DNA of 45,359 nt from positions 1-45,359 of the forward strand of contig JAQBXX010000008.1 of NCBI GenBank assembly GCA_027624315.1, in the 5' to 3' direction. The position numbers and the translations under genes were made by a program. The stretch's first letter is position 1. The number at the start of each line of letters is the position of its first letter. The notes beneath the pieces are model-generated. The model was given only the letters and a program-made list of their open reading frames with translations. It ran no database searches and was not told the origin of the DNA. Shown here piece by piece: positions 1 to 6,972 of the stretch. Source of the stretch: Pseudomonadota bacterium (GTDB lineage Bacteria; Pseudomonadota; Gammaproteobacteria; SURF-13).

Positions 1-411
1 GCAATTCAACATAATGCTCGATATTATGCGCAGCACAAAAAGCGTGCTGTCCGGCTCTCGCCCGCATAATTTGCACTATGTGTAAATTGCCTCCGCTTGT
101 TTTTGAACCCCCGCCCACCCCCACCCGCGCATCAGGCTGCGACGGCTCGCGCCCGGTGAGCAGCGCCGCATGACGCGCCCACACTCGGGAAATTTTCGGC
201 GCATTTTTGGAGGAAGGTGAATGGATGGGGACCCCCCACATGATACCCCCGCCCCCTTTTTTTCACGGTACCCCCGTCATGGGGCACTGGCGGGGCACTC
301 ACACAATAAAAGAGGCAATAAACGGCAACACCTCACGAAAATGGTGCGCTCATAAGCCCTTGATAGACTTGCTTTAGTGTGTTGTGGTGTGTTGTAAGTT
401 ATTGATATATA
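1..411. mobile_element. Inner end of an integrated element, no gene seen
   Basis: This stretch lies on the inner side of a tRNA-Lys 3' half and has no convincing gene. The short open frame over 277-540 on the minus strand crosses the tRNA fragment and looks spurious. It is rich in C/G runs and short repeats: TACCCCC-type words at about 243-275, and two GGGGCACT words about 11 bases apart at 282-300. Such words resemble arm-type binding sites for tyrosine recombinases, but that is inference. The intact tRNA-Lys and any integrase would be expected to the left, outside the window. Confidence 0.5.
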
Positions 412-460
412 AGGACTCTTAATCAGTAGGTCGCTGGTTCGACCCCAGCACGGCCCACCA
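412..460 (+). other. Attachment site: 3' half of tRNA-Lys(CUU)
   Basis: The sequence from the anticodon loop (CTCTTAA, anticodon CTT) through the T arm (GGTTCGACCCC) to GGCCCACCA matches the 3' half of a tRNA-Lys gene. The D arm and 5' acceptor strand are absent and replaced by unrelated A+T-rich DNA. A tRNA 3' end without its 5' half is the usual product of a tyrosine-recombinase element integrating into a tRNA gene, where the displaced 3' end marks the far boundary of the element. It is not a functional tRNA. Confidence 0.75.
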
Positions 461-595
461 TTTCCTCCCTGCCCACGCTCAGACGTTGCGCTATTATACG
501 GCGCAGGGATGCCAGGCGCGCCCTCTGCGATGCGTCGCACGGGGCTTTAGCCCGCAGGACTTATCCAAGAGTTACCTCGGATGAGAGATCGCCGA

Positions 596-931
596 TTATG
601 GCGCTCGCAGAACCTCGACATTGTCCACCACCGGGGGCAGAACCGGTGAGATATGGTAGATCGCTGCCTGGGACTCCACATACTCTGCGATTTGCTCGTC
701 CGTGAGTTTGAGCAGCATATCTTTTTTGCGCATCCAATCGTCCCGTACACGGCTCATAATCTCATTGTAGAGTTCGGGATCCCATTGCGGCTCTTTCCCG
801 ATGATAAGGACCGGGCTGATGCGCATATCTAGTGCATGATAAATACGATTGAAGTTGTCCGCAGCCCGCTGGTTCTCGCCATCCCAACTACACACAGTGC
901 TGGCATTAACAAGATATTTACTGAGGTTCAT
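596..931 (-). CDS. Hypothetical protein, 111 aa, in att-flanked segment
   Basis: I do not recognise this protein. It is soluble and acidic, with no signal peptide or membrane segment. Residues around 50-90 are rich in charged amino acids and look helical, with a D-W-M-R-K-K-D stretch. The start is well supported: a GGAGGGG ribosome binding site lies about 7 bases before the ATG. Its base composition is lower in G+C than phoR next door, and it sits between the tRNA-Lys fragment (412-460) and a degraded copy of the same region (1209-1262), so it is probably acquired cargo. An inverted repeat GGCCTG/CAGGCC at 966-987 lies upstream and might be regulatory. No function is proposed. Confidence 0.55.
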   Translation of the reverse strand: MNLSKYLVNASTVCSWDGENQRAADNFNRIYHALDMRISPVLIIGKEPQWDPELYNEIMSRVRDDWMRKKDMLLKLTDEQIAEYVESQAAIYHISPVLPPVVDNVEVLRAP

Positions 932-1149
932 AGTCAGCCCCTCCTAACAAGATGATTAGGTAATGGGCCTGCGCGACGGCACAGGCCTAGATTGCCCGAC
1001 CGGGTATCTACAGCATTAAACTACGCCGTAGTCTGGTTCGTTGCAAGATACTTCCGGGCGGCCGTGCAGCCCGAACAAATTTTCTTATATCCTTAATAAC
1101 CAGCAACTAATTAATACTTGGTATGGTACAGACAAGCCATTGTTTTTAT

Positions 1150-1190
1150 TGGTACCAGTGAGGGGAGCCGAACCTCTGACCCGCTGATGA
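1150..1190 (-). other. tRNA-like T-arm fragment
   Basis: Read on the minus strand this contains GTCAGAGGTTCGGCTCCCCT followed by CACTGGTACCA. This resembles a T stem-loop (TTCGGCT loop) and an acceptor end with CCA. The stem has a mismatch and no anticodon arm is present, so it is at most a relic, possibly another recombination site. It could also be chance similarity. Confidence 0.3.
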
Positions 1191-1208
1191 CGAAATACCC
1201 GTCAAATT

Positions 1209-1262
1209 AGCTGGTTCTACCCCGGCACGGCATTTTCCCTCCACTCACGCTCAGACGTTGCT
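1209..1262 (+). repeat. Degraded second copy of the tRNA-Lys 3' end and flank
   Basis: The words CTGGTTC-TACCCC-GGCACGGC and, further on, CACGCTCAGACGTTGC match positions 434-485 with a few substitutions and a short deletion. The similarity extends past the tRNA CCA end into downstream chromosomal DNA. It therefore looks like a duplication of the whole attachment region rather than a second independent tRNA end. The two copies bracket the 111-residue orphan gene. Confidence 0.6.
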
Positions 1263-1277
1263 CGCATCGCGTGCGCG

Positions 1278-2582
1278 CTATTGCGTGCCGGCCAGATGTA
1301 CCAGCGCCGCGAGCGGAAAATCACAACTGAAGGTGCTGCCCTTGCCCAGCTCGCTCTCAATGCGCAACTGCGCGCCGTGCCGGTTGAGCACGTGCTTGAC
1401 GATGGCGAGGCCGAGGCCGGTGCCGCCGCTCTGGCGCGAGCGTCCCGCATCGATGCGGTAGAAGCGCTCGGTAAGGCGCGGGATGTGGTGCGCGGCGATA
1501 CCGGTGCCGGTGTCGCTCACTGCAAGGTGCACGCCCTCAGCATCGCGGAACCAGCGCACATTGATTTCGCCCTGCTCCGGCGTGTACTGCACGGCGTTGA
1601 ATACCAGATTGGAAAATGCGCTGCGCAGTTCGTCTGCGTTGCCGCGCAGCCCGAGCTCCCTGTCGACATCGAGCACGATCTGATGTTTGCGCGCACCGCT
1701 CAAGGCCCGCGCCTCCAGCACAACGGCCTCAAGCAGTTCGGGCACCATCACAATCTCCACCCGCGACGGCTGCTCCATCTCCAGACGCGACAGCAGCAGC
1801 AGATCCTGCACGATATTCTGCATGCGCTGCGCCTGCTGCCGCATGAGTTGCATCGGACGCCGCCAGTCGGGCGGGCACTCCGTAGCATCTTCGTTCGCCG
1901 TCTCGAAAAAGCCGTTGATCACCGTGAGCGGGGTGCGCAGTTCATGTGACACGTTGGCGACAAAATCACTGCGCACCTGTTCCAGACGGCGGATACGCGT
2001 GATGTCACGCGCGACCAGCAGGCGCTGCTCATTGCCGTAAGGCACCACCAGCACCGCGAGTAGCACGTCGGCATTCGCCGACGCGGACAATTCCACGCTT
2101 CTGGAGTATTCGCGCGCCGTAAGAAACTCGATAAACGCCGGGTGACGCAGCAGATTGCTGATGCGCTGACCAACGTCCTGCGGCCAATGCAGCCCTAATA
2201 GCTGTTGCGCTGCGTTATTAAACCACTCGATTTCGTCATGCATTCCCAGCACGACCACCGCGTCCGGCAGCGCCGCAGCGGCGTCTTCAAACCGCGTGAG
2301 GGTGCGGGTGAGCTTGCGCTTGCGTTTGCGATTGCGCGCCTGCATACGCGCCAGATCGGTGAATATCACATCCCACGCCCCGCTCGAAACGGGGGGATGC
2401 GCGTCTTCGCCCTCCGCCAGCCAGCGCTGCAAGCGCATCAGGTTGACGAGATGCCAGGCGAGATAACCGAGCACTGCGAGCAGCAGGAAAAGCTCAGCGT
2501 ACCCCGCCACCAGCCCCGCCAAGAGCGCGACCAGCCCGATGCCTGTCAACCGCCAAAATTCGCTTATCCAGACCTGGCGCAT
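1278..2582 (-). CDS. phoR: Phosphate regulon sensor histidine kinase PhoR
   Basis: Membrane-bound histidine kinase that senses phosphate limitation through the Pst/PhoU system and phosphorylates PhoB. The 434 residues match the family length. Two hydrophobic segments at about 12-46 form the PhoR-type N-terminus, followed by a basic linker, a PAS-like region at about 95-195, and the H box with phosphoacceptor His213 (VSHELRTPLT). The N box is near 325-334 and the G boxes are DTGTGI (357-362) and GGTGLGL (386-392). A GAGGA ribosome binding site precedes the ATG. The odd point is context: the usual partner phoB is not upstream, where birA diverges only 50 bases away, and pst genes are absent downstream, where the attachment-site debris lies. 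Confidence 0.92.
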   Translation of the reverse strand: MRQVWISEFWRLTGIGLVALLAGLVAGYAELFLLLAVLGYLAWHLVNLMRLQRWLAEGEDAHPPVSSGAWDVIFTDLARMQARNRKRKRKLTRTLTRFEDAAAALPDAVVVLGMHDEIEWFNNAAQQLLGLHWPQDVGQRISNLLRHPAFIEFLTAREYSRSVELSASANADVLLAVLVVPYGNEQRLLVARDITRIRRLEQVRSDFVANVSHELRTPLTVINGFFETANEDATECPPDWRRPMQLMRQQAQRMQNIVQDLLLLSRLEMEQPSRVEIVMVPELLEAVVLEARALSGARKHQIVLDVDRELGLRGNADELRSAFSNLVFNAVQYTPEQGEINVRWFRDAEGVHLAVSDTGTGIAAHHIPRLTERFYRIDAGRSRQSGGTGLGLAIVKHVLNRHGAQLRIESELGKGSTFSCDFPLAALVHLAGTQ

Positions 2583-2632
2583 GCCGTCCTCAGAGCTACT
2601 GGTAAGGCCCTATTTTGCTACACTGGGCCGCC

Positions 2633-3628
2633 ATGCGCCAGAAACTGAAACGAAGCCTCTTAAGCCTGCTGAGCGACGGCCTGTTCCATTCCGGTACGGC
2701 GCTGGGCCATACGCTCGGCGTGAGCCGCAGCGCGGTGTGGAAGGAAATGCAGGCACTGTCCGCCGCAGGCCTCGAAGTCCATGCCGTCACGGGGCGTGGC
2801 TACCGTCTCGCGCACCCGGTCGAAACGCTGGACAAAGAGGCGATACGCGCGACCTTGAGCAAACCCGCGCAGCGCCTGCTCGGCAAGGTCGAAATCCTCG
2901 ACGACACTGACTCCACCAATCTGTATTTAATGCGTCAGGCGGCCTGCGGCGCACCCGGCGGCACGGCCTGCCTCGCCGAGCAGCAACACGCGGGGCGCGG
3001 GCGGCATGGGCGCACATGGGTTTCGCCGCCGGGCGGGAATATCTATCTCTCGCTGTTGTGGCGCTTCACGGCGGGCCCCGGCACGCTCGGTGGCGCCAGC
3101 CTCGCCGTGGCGGTGGCCGTGATGCGCGCGCTGCACGCCGCCGGTCTCCCCATCGGTCCCAAAGGCGCAGGCCTGAAGTGGCCGAACGACGTGCTCTGGC
3201 AAGGGCGCAAGCTCGCCGGTATCCTGCTCGACATGGCGGGCGAAAGCTCCGGGCCGTGCCATCTGGTCGCCGGCGTCGGCTTGAATGTGGTCATGCCGGC
3301 GCCGGCGGCGCAGATGATCGATCAACCGTGGGTGGACATGCGTACACTGCTCGACCCGCCGCCGTCGCGCAACCTGCTCGCGGGCCTGCTGCTGCAACAT
3401 CTCCTGCTGGCGTTGCACGAATTCCAGCGCTACGGCCTCGCGCCGTTCATGGCGGAGTGGAAACAGCTTGATCTCATCGCAGGCAAGCGCGTGGCGCTCA
3501 ACCTCGCCGGGCGCAACATCAACGGCTTGGCTCAGGGCGTGGCCGACGATGGCGCGCTCAAGCTGCTCGTGAACGGCGCCACACAGCGCTATTATTCCGG
3601 CGAAGTGAGTGTGAGGGAGTTGACGTGA
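2633..3628 (+). CDS. birA: Bifunctional biotin ligase/biotin operon repressor BirA
   Basis: Activates biotin to biotinoyl-AMP and attaches it to the biotin carrier of acetyl-CoA carboxylase. With its N-terminal DNA-binding domain it also represses biotin genes. A winged helix-turn-helix occupies about residues 1-60 (GVSRSAVWKEMQAL), the catalytic motif GRGRHGR is at 121-127, and KWPNDV lies further on, followed by the small C-terminal SH3-like domain. I chose the ATG at 2633, giving 331 residues; an upstream in-frame TTG at 2615 would add six residues without better support. Its stop overlaps the coaX start by four bases, so the two are translationally coupled. It diverges from phoR. Confidence 0.93.
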   Translation: MRQKLKRSLLSLLSDGLFHSGTALGHTLGVSRSAVWKEMQALSAAGLEVHAVTGRGYRLAHPVETLDKEAIRATLSKPAQRLLGKVEILDDTDSTNLYLMRQAACGAPGGTACLAEQQHAGRGRHGRTWVSPPGGNIYLSLLWRFTAGPGTLGGASLAVAVAVMRALHAAGLPIGPKGAGLKWPNDVLWQGRKLAGILLDMAGESSGPCHLVAGVGLNVVMPAPAAQMIDQPWVDMRTLLDPPPSRNLLAGLLLQHLLLALHEFQRYGLAPFMAEWKQLDLIAGKRVALNLAGRNINGLAQGVADDGALKLLVNGATQRYYSGEVSVRELT

Positions 3629-4392
3629 GTACGGACAAAATCCTCTTGCTCGACAGCGGCAACACACGCCTCAAATGGGCGTGGCTGACAGCCGCGGGGC
3701 TCGAACAGCCGGGCAGCGCCGCGCAGGCGGGGCTCGATCTGCATGCTCACGCGCAATCCGCGTGGGCGGCCGTCGCTACGCCCACGCGCATCATCGTATC
3801 GAACGTCGCGGGTGACGAATTTTCCGCGCGCCTGTCCGCCCGCACGCAACGGCTGTGGAAACTGGAACCGGAATTCGTGCGCGCACAACCCCGCGCCTGC
3901 GGCGTCACCAACGCCTATGCCGACCCCGGCAAGCTCGGCGCCGACCGCTGGGTGGCGCTGATTGCGGCGCACAGACACACTCCCGGCGCCGTGTGCATAG
4001 TAGATTGTGGAACGGCGGTAACTATTGACACCTTGACGGCGGACGGCAATCATTCAGGCGGCGTTATATTGCCGGGGCTGAGACTGATGCAGCGCGCATT
4101 GTTTGAACACACGCAAAAAATCATCAGCGACGACATGCAACAGGATATGCACCCTCTCACGCCATTTGCGCGCTCCACACGCGAGGCGGTGCACAACGGC
4201 ACGCTGTATGCGCTCACCGGCGCCATCGAACGCGCAACGGCGGACGCCGAGGCCGCTCTCGGCACCACCGTCACCCGCATCATCACCGGCGGTGACGCCG
4301 CGCGCGTCCTGCCCCATCTTGCCACACAGTACCGTCACACGCCTGACCTGGTGCTGCAAGGCCTCGCCGTAATCGCAGGGGGTTCATCGTGA
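3625..4392 (+). CDS. coaX: Type III pantothenate kinase
   Basis: Catalyses the first step of coenzyme A synthesis, ATP-dependent phosphorylation of pantothenate, using the type III (ASKHA-fold) enzyme instead of CoaA. Visible motifs are the N-terminal phosphate loop D10-SGNTRLKW, GADRW (105-109), the pantothenate-binding VDCGTAVT (126-133) and GGVILPG (145-151). The 255 residues are normal for the family. It starts with GTG inside the birA stop (GTGA overlap), and its own stop overlaps the next start in the same way, so birA, coaX and the small downstream gene form one translationally coupled operon. Confidence 0.94.
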   Translation: MSTDKILLLDSGNTRLKWAWLTAAGLEQPGSAAQAGLDLHAHAQSAWAAVATPTRIIVSNVAGDEFSARLSARTQRLWKLEPEFVRAQPRACGVTNAYADPGKLGADRWVALIAAHRHTPGAVCIVDCGTAVTIDTLTADGNHSGGVILPGLRLMQRALFEHTQKIISDDMQQDMHPLTPFARSTREAVHNGTLYALTGAIERATADAEAALGTTVTRIITGGDAARVLPHLATQYRHTPDLVLQGLAVIAGGSS

Positions 4393-4604
4393 AAAGGTTA
4401 TTTCTGTTGCTGGTGCTGCTGAATCTGGGATTTTTCGCCTGGCAGCTCTGGGGAAATAACACCCCGGCCCCAACACCCGTCGCAACCGACAAATCAAAAG
4501 GCATCGTACTGCTGCACGAACTCAATCCCGATCAACTCAAGCAACTGTCACCTGCCGCCGAGCCGCCCTCCGCGCCCGAGAGCCTGCCTCCGGCTACACA
4601 GTAA
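4389..4604 (+). CDS. Small single-span membrane protein after coaX, SPOR domain missing
   Basis: A 71-residue protein with one N-terminal membrane segment (about 4-22, rich in Leu) followed by a Pro/Ala/Thr-rich tail. It starts at a GTG overlapping the coaX stop by four bases and ends just before tRNA-Thr. In related genomes this position often carries a protein with the same kind of anchor and linker ending in a peptidoglycan-binding SPOR domain; that is recalled family knowledge, not seen here. This copy stops after the linker, so it may be a truncated descendant or an independent small membrane protein. No frameshifted SPOR domain is evident in the 64 bases before the tRNA. Confidence 0.65.
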   Translation: MKRLFLLLVLLNLGFFAWQLWGNNTPAPTPVATDKSKGIVLLHELNPDQLKQLSPAAEPPSAPESLPPATQ

Positions 4605-4668
4605 ATTGCCTTCGCTGCGTGAATTACCTACAATGGCCGCACGTTTCCGCACAGATCGTACTTCCAAC

Positions 4669-4744
4669 GCTGGCGTAGCTCAGTTGGTAGAGCAGCTGAT
4701 TTGTAATCAGCCGGTCGGGGGTTCGACTCCTCTCGCCAGCTCCA
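4669..4744 (+). tRNA. tRNA-Thr(UGU)
   Basis: A 76-nucleotide cloverleaf with encoded CCA. The acceptor strands GCTGGCG and CGCCAGC pair, the D arm contains AGCTCAGTTGGTAGAGC, the anticodon stem-loop is GCTGA-TTTGTAA-TCAGC with anticodon TGT, and the T arm contains GTTCGACTC. In many gammaproteobacteria this tRNA follows coaX and opens a tRNA-Thr/Tyr/Gly/Thr-tuf cluster. Here nothing of that cluster follows. Confidence 0.96.
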
Positions 4745-4764
4745 AATTTTTGAAAGATGTATTC

Positions 4765-4814
4765 ATCGGTTAAACCCGCTCAACCGATCTTCTGTGCCAG
4801 ATTTGTGTCTGGCA
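4765..4814. terminator. Two small hairpins downstream of tRNA-Thr
   Basis: Two perfect 7-bp inverted repeats follow each other: ATCGGTT/AACCGAT (4765-4788) and TGCCAGA/TCTGGCA (4795-4814). Neither has a strong T run, so a terminator or processing role is only suggested by position. Confidence 0.4.
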
Positions 4815-4859
4815 TCGGTTACCCCTCACATCAGCAGTCTCACCATTGCCCACACATTC

Positions 4860-4885
4860 GGCGGATTACGCTGCGCTAATCCGCC
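4860..4885. repeat. Palindrome GGCGGATTA/TAATCCGCC
   Basis: A perfect 9-bp inverted repeat with an 8-base loop. Copies of this GGCGGATTA-type palindrome are familiar between genes in many proteobacteria (from memory). Here it contains the stop codon (4876-4878) of the minus-strand membrane protein gene, so the last residues (Arg-Arg-Ala-Asp) are coded by the repeat. Confidence 0.75.
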
Positions 4886-5658
4886 CTACGTGCTGCGCTG
4901 CACACTGTTTCCGGACTATCATTGAGCTGCGCAGCCGTGGAGAATTGCAGAAACGAAATTGATGCTATTGCGATCGTGTCAGAAGACGCAGCGCATGGCC
5001 GATACCATGCTTTGGTGCCGTCATAGAAGAGGAGGACACCTCTAGCGGGCGGTGTAGCAGTGTCAACCCCGCCGAGAATGACATACAAGCCGCCGCCTGC
5101 CCCAATCATCTGCAAAGATTTCGCAACCAGAGGGTTTGGAACTGGGAGCTTGGGGCCCCCTTCACCAGAAAGCGGAAATACAGGAGCGAAAAGAAAGAAG
5201 AACAACACACCGATGAGTGGCAGGACAGCGTTGCGCATTGACGTTGCCGAAACGAGACCAGCCAGCGCTCGATATGCGAGCCACATTAGTGGGGCAGCGA
5301 TAATTAGCAACAGAGGTTGTTCGAGACTGTCGGCAAGTTTGTACCAAGAAAAAAAGCAGATTCCAAAAATAATAACCAACCCGACAGCGTTGTAAATAAT
5401 TCCAAAAACGCCAACACTACTGCGAGCGTCCAGAATTAGCTGACGAAGAGGAATCTTGATGTCTTTGTTTCGATCTTTCTCTTGGAGCGGTTCGTAAGAT
5501 GCTCCATAGATCATATTCCGAAGCATATCTTCGTCAATGAGCCACGAGAACGGCGCGAAAAGCACACCAAGCCAGACGAGAAACAACAACAGAATCAGCG
5601 CAAATCCGACCAGTACAATCGGAAGTGATTCCAACGATACTAGAGGGCACGAATCCAT
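4876..5658 (-). CDS. Unrecognised integral membrane protein, 260 aa
   Basis: I do not recognise a family. Hydrophobic segments lie at about residues 10-38, 82-105, 110-135 and 145-165. The first is followed by an acidic/basic soluble loop containing SYEPLQEKDRNKDIKIP. A glycine-rich stretch with a TPPARG motif precedes a soluble C-terminal part containing several Cys residues. The ATG at 5658 has no clear ribosome binding site, so the start is uncertain. The gene sits between tRNA-Thr and metZ, where the tRNA/tuf cluster is normally found, and its composition is more A+T-rich than its neighbours, suggesting acquisition. The C-terminus is coded by an intergenic palindrome, so the original end may have been lost. 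Confidence 0.6.
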   Translation of the reverse strand: MDSCPLVSLESLPIVLVGFALILLLFLVWLGVLFAPFSWLIDEDMLRNMIYGASYEPLQEKDRNKDIKIPLRQLILDARSSVGVFGIIYNAVGLVIIFGICFFSWYKLADSLEQPLLLIIAAPLMWLAYRALAGLVSATSMRNAVLPLIGVLFFFLFAPVFPLSGEGGPKLPVPNPLVAKSLQMIGAGGGLYVILGGVDTATPPARGVLLFYDGTKAWYRPCAASSDTIAIASISFLQFSTAAQLNDSPETVCSAARRAD

Positions 5659-5751
5659 GCGGCCATGTATACGAGCAAAGAATAGCGTACCCAGTGAAGG
5701 TTACTAGCAACGCTCTAACGCCGAAGATGCTCACAGCACTTCCTGTGGCGG

Positions 5752-6966
5752 CTAACAGGCGGAAAACCCGACCTTCAGGTCGTCCTTTAAATCCTCGACG
5801 TCTTCGAGGCCAACGCCGATGCGCACCAGGCCGTCGCTGATGCCGGCGGCGGCGCGGGCTTCGGGGGTGAGGCGCCAGTGGGTGGTGGTGGCGGGGTGGG
5901 TGATGGTGCTTTTGGTGTCGCCGAAGGTGGCGGTGATGGAGATGATCTGGGTGGCGTCGATCAGTTTCCACGCGGCCGCCTTCCCGCCTGCGAGTTCAAA
6001 CGACAGCACACCTCCGCCCGCGGTTTGCTGCTTCATGGCGAGGGCGTGCTGCGGGTGCGATGGCAGAGCCGGATAGTGCACGCGCTTGACCGCGGGCTGC
6101 TGCTCCAGCCACTCGGCAAGTTGCAGCGCGCTGCGGCTGTGCGCGTCCATGCGCAGGCGCAGCGTCTCCAGCCCTTTGAGATAAATCCACGCATTGAACG
6201 GGCTCATGCTGGGACCTGCGGTGCGCAGAAAGGCGTAGATGTCGCCGCCCACCAGTTTTTCGCTGCCGACTATCGCGCCGCCCACTGCGCGGCCTTGGCC
6301 GTCGATGTATTTGCTCGCGGAATGCACGACGATGTCCGCGCCGAGTGCGAGCGGAAGTTGCAACGCAGGGGTGCAGAAGCAGTTGTCCACCACCAACAAA
6401 CTTCCGTTTTTGTGCGCGATCTTCGCCAGTGCGGCGATATCGGCCACTTCGGTGAGCGGGTTGGACGGCGTCTCCAGAAATAGCAGGCGCGTGTTGGGGC
6501 GCAATGCCTGCTGCCACGCCGCGAGGTCGGTGAGCGGCACGAAAGTGGTCTCGATGCCGAAGCGTGCGAGGATGGTGTTGAACAAAATCACCGTGGGGCC
6601 GAAGATGCTGCGCGAGGCTACGATGTGGTCGCCGCTCTTCAGCAGGCCCATGCAGGTGGTGAGGATGGCGGACATGCCCGAGCCGGTTGCCACACAGCGC
6701 TCACCGCCTTCAAGGCTCGCGAGGCGCTGTTCGAAGGTACGCACCGTGGGGTTGGTGAAACGCGAATAGATGTTGCCCGGCTCGGCGCCTGAAAAGCGCG
6801 CGGCGGCCTGCGCGGCGCTCTCGGCCACAAAGCTTACCGTGGGAAAGATCGGCTCGGACTGTTCGTCTTCGGAGGTGCGGATTTGGCCCGCGCGCACGGC
6901 ACGCGTGTCGAAGCGGTAATTCTTCTGCTTCTGATTAGATGTATTTTTTTTATCGTCGCGTGTCAT
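5752..6966 (-). CDS. metZ: O-succinylhomoserine sulfhydrylase
   Basis: A PLP enzyme of the Cys/Met metabolism family that makes homocysteine directly from O-succinylhomoserine and sulfide. The PLP-binding lysine is Lys219 in the motif VVHSASKY. Upstream, TGSGMSA (94-100), the YSRFTNPT segment (67-74) and the ETPSNP and VDNCFCTP motifs are as expected for the family. Length 404 is normal. It lies six bases after purF, a gene pairing common in beta- and gammaproteobacteria, and closes the long minus-strand operon. Cystathionine gamma-synthase is a related alternative, but the purF neighbourhood favours MetZ. Confidence 0.9.
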   Translation of the reverse strand: MTRDDKKNTSNQKQKNYRFDTRAVRAGQIRTSEDEQSEPIFPTVSFVAESAAQAAARFSGAEPGNIYSRFTNPTVRTFEQRLASLEGGERCVATGSGMSAILTTCMGLLKSGDHIVASRSIFGPTVILFNTILARFGIETTFVPLTDLAAWQQALRPNTRLLFLETPSNPLTEVADIAALAKIAHKNGSLLVVDNCFCTPALQLPLALGADIVVHSASKYIDGQGRAVGGAIVGSEKLVGGDIYAFLRTAGPSMSPFNAWIYLKGLETLRLRMDAHSRSALQLAEWLEQQPAVKRVHYPALPSHPQHALAMKQQTAGGGVLSFELAGGKAAAWKLIDATQIISITATFGDTKSTITHPATTTHWRLTPEARAAAGISDGLVRIGVGLEDVEDLKDDLKVGFSAC

Positions 6967-6972
6967 GTTGGC

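Larger units (their letters stand above)
932..1277. other. Gene-free spacer with attachment-site debris
   Basis: No gene is seen here. The stretch holds the small inverted repeat at 966-987, a reverse-strand tRNA-like T-arm fragment at 1150-1190, and the degraded second copy of the tRNA-Lys 3' region at 1209-1262. The last one runs up to the stop codon of phoR. Confidence 0.5.

Noticed and set aside
277-540. Open frame of 87 codons on the minus strand
   Set aside because: It runs through the tRNA-Lys fragment and has no ribosome binding site; frames like this appear wherever tRNA ends are translated.
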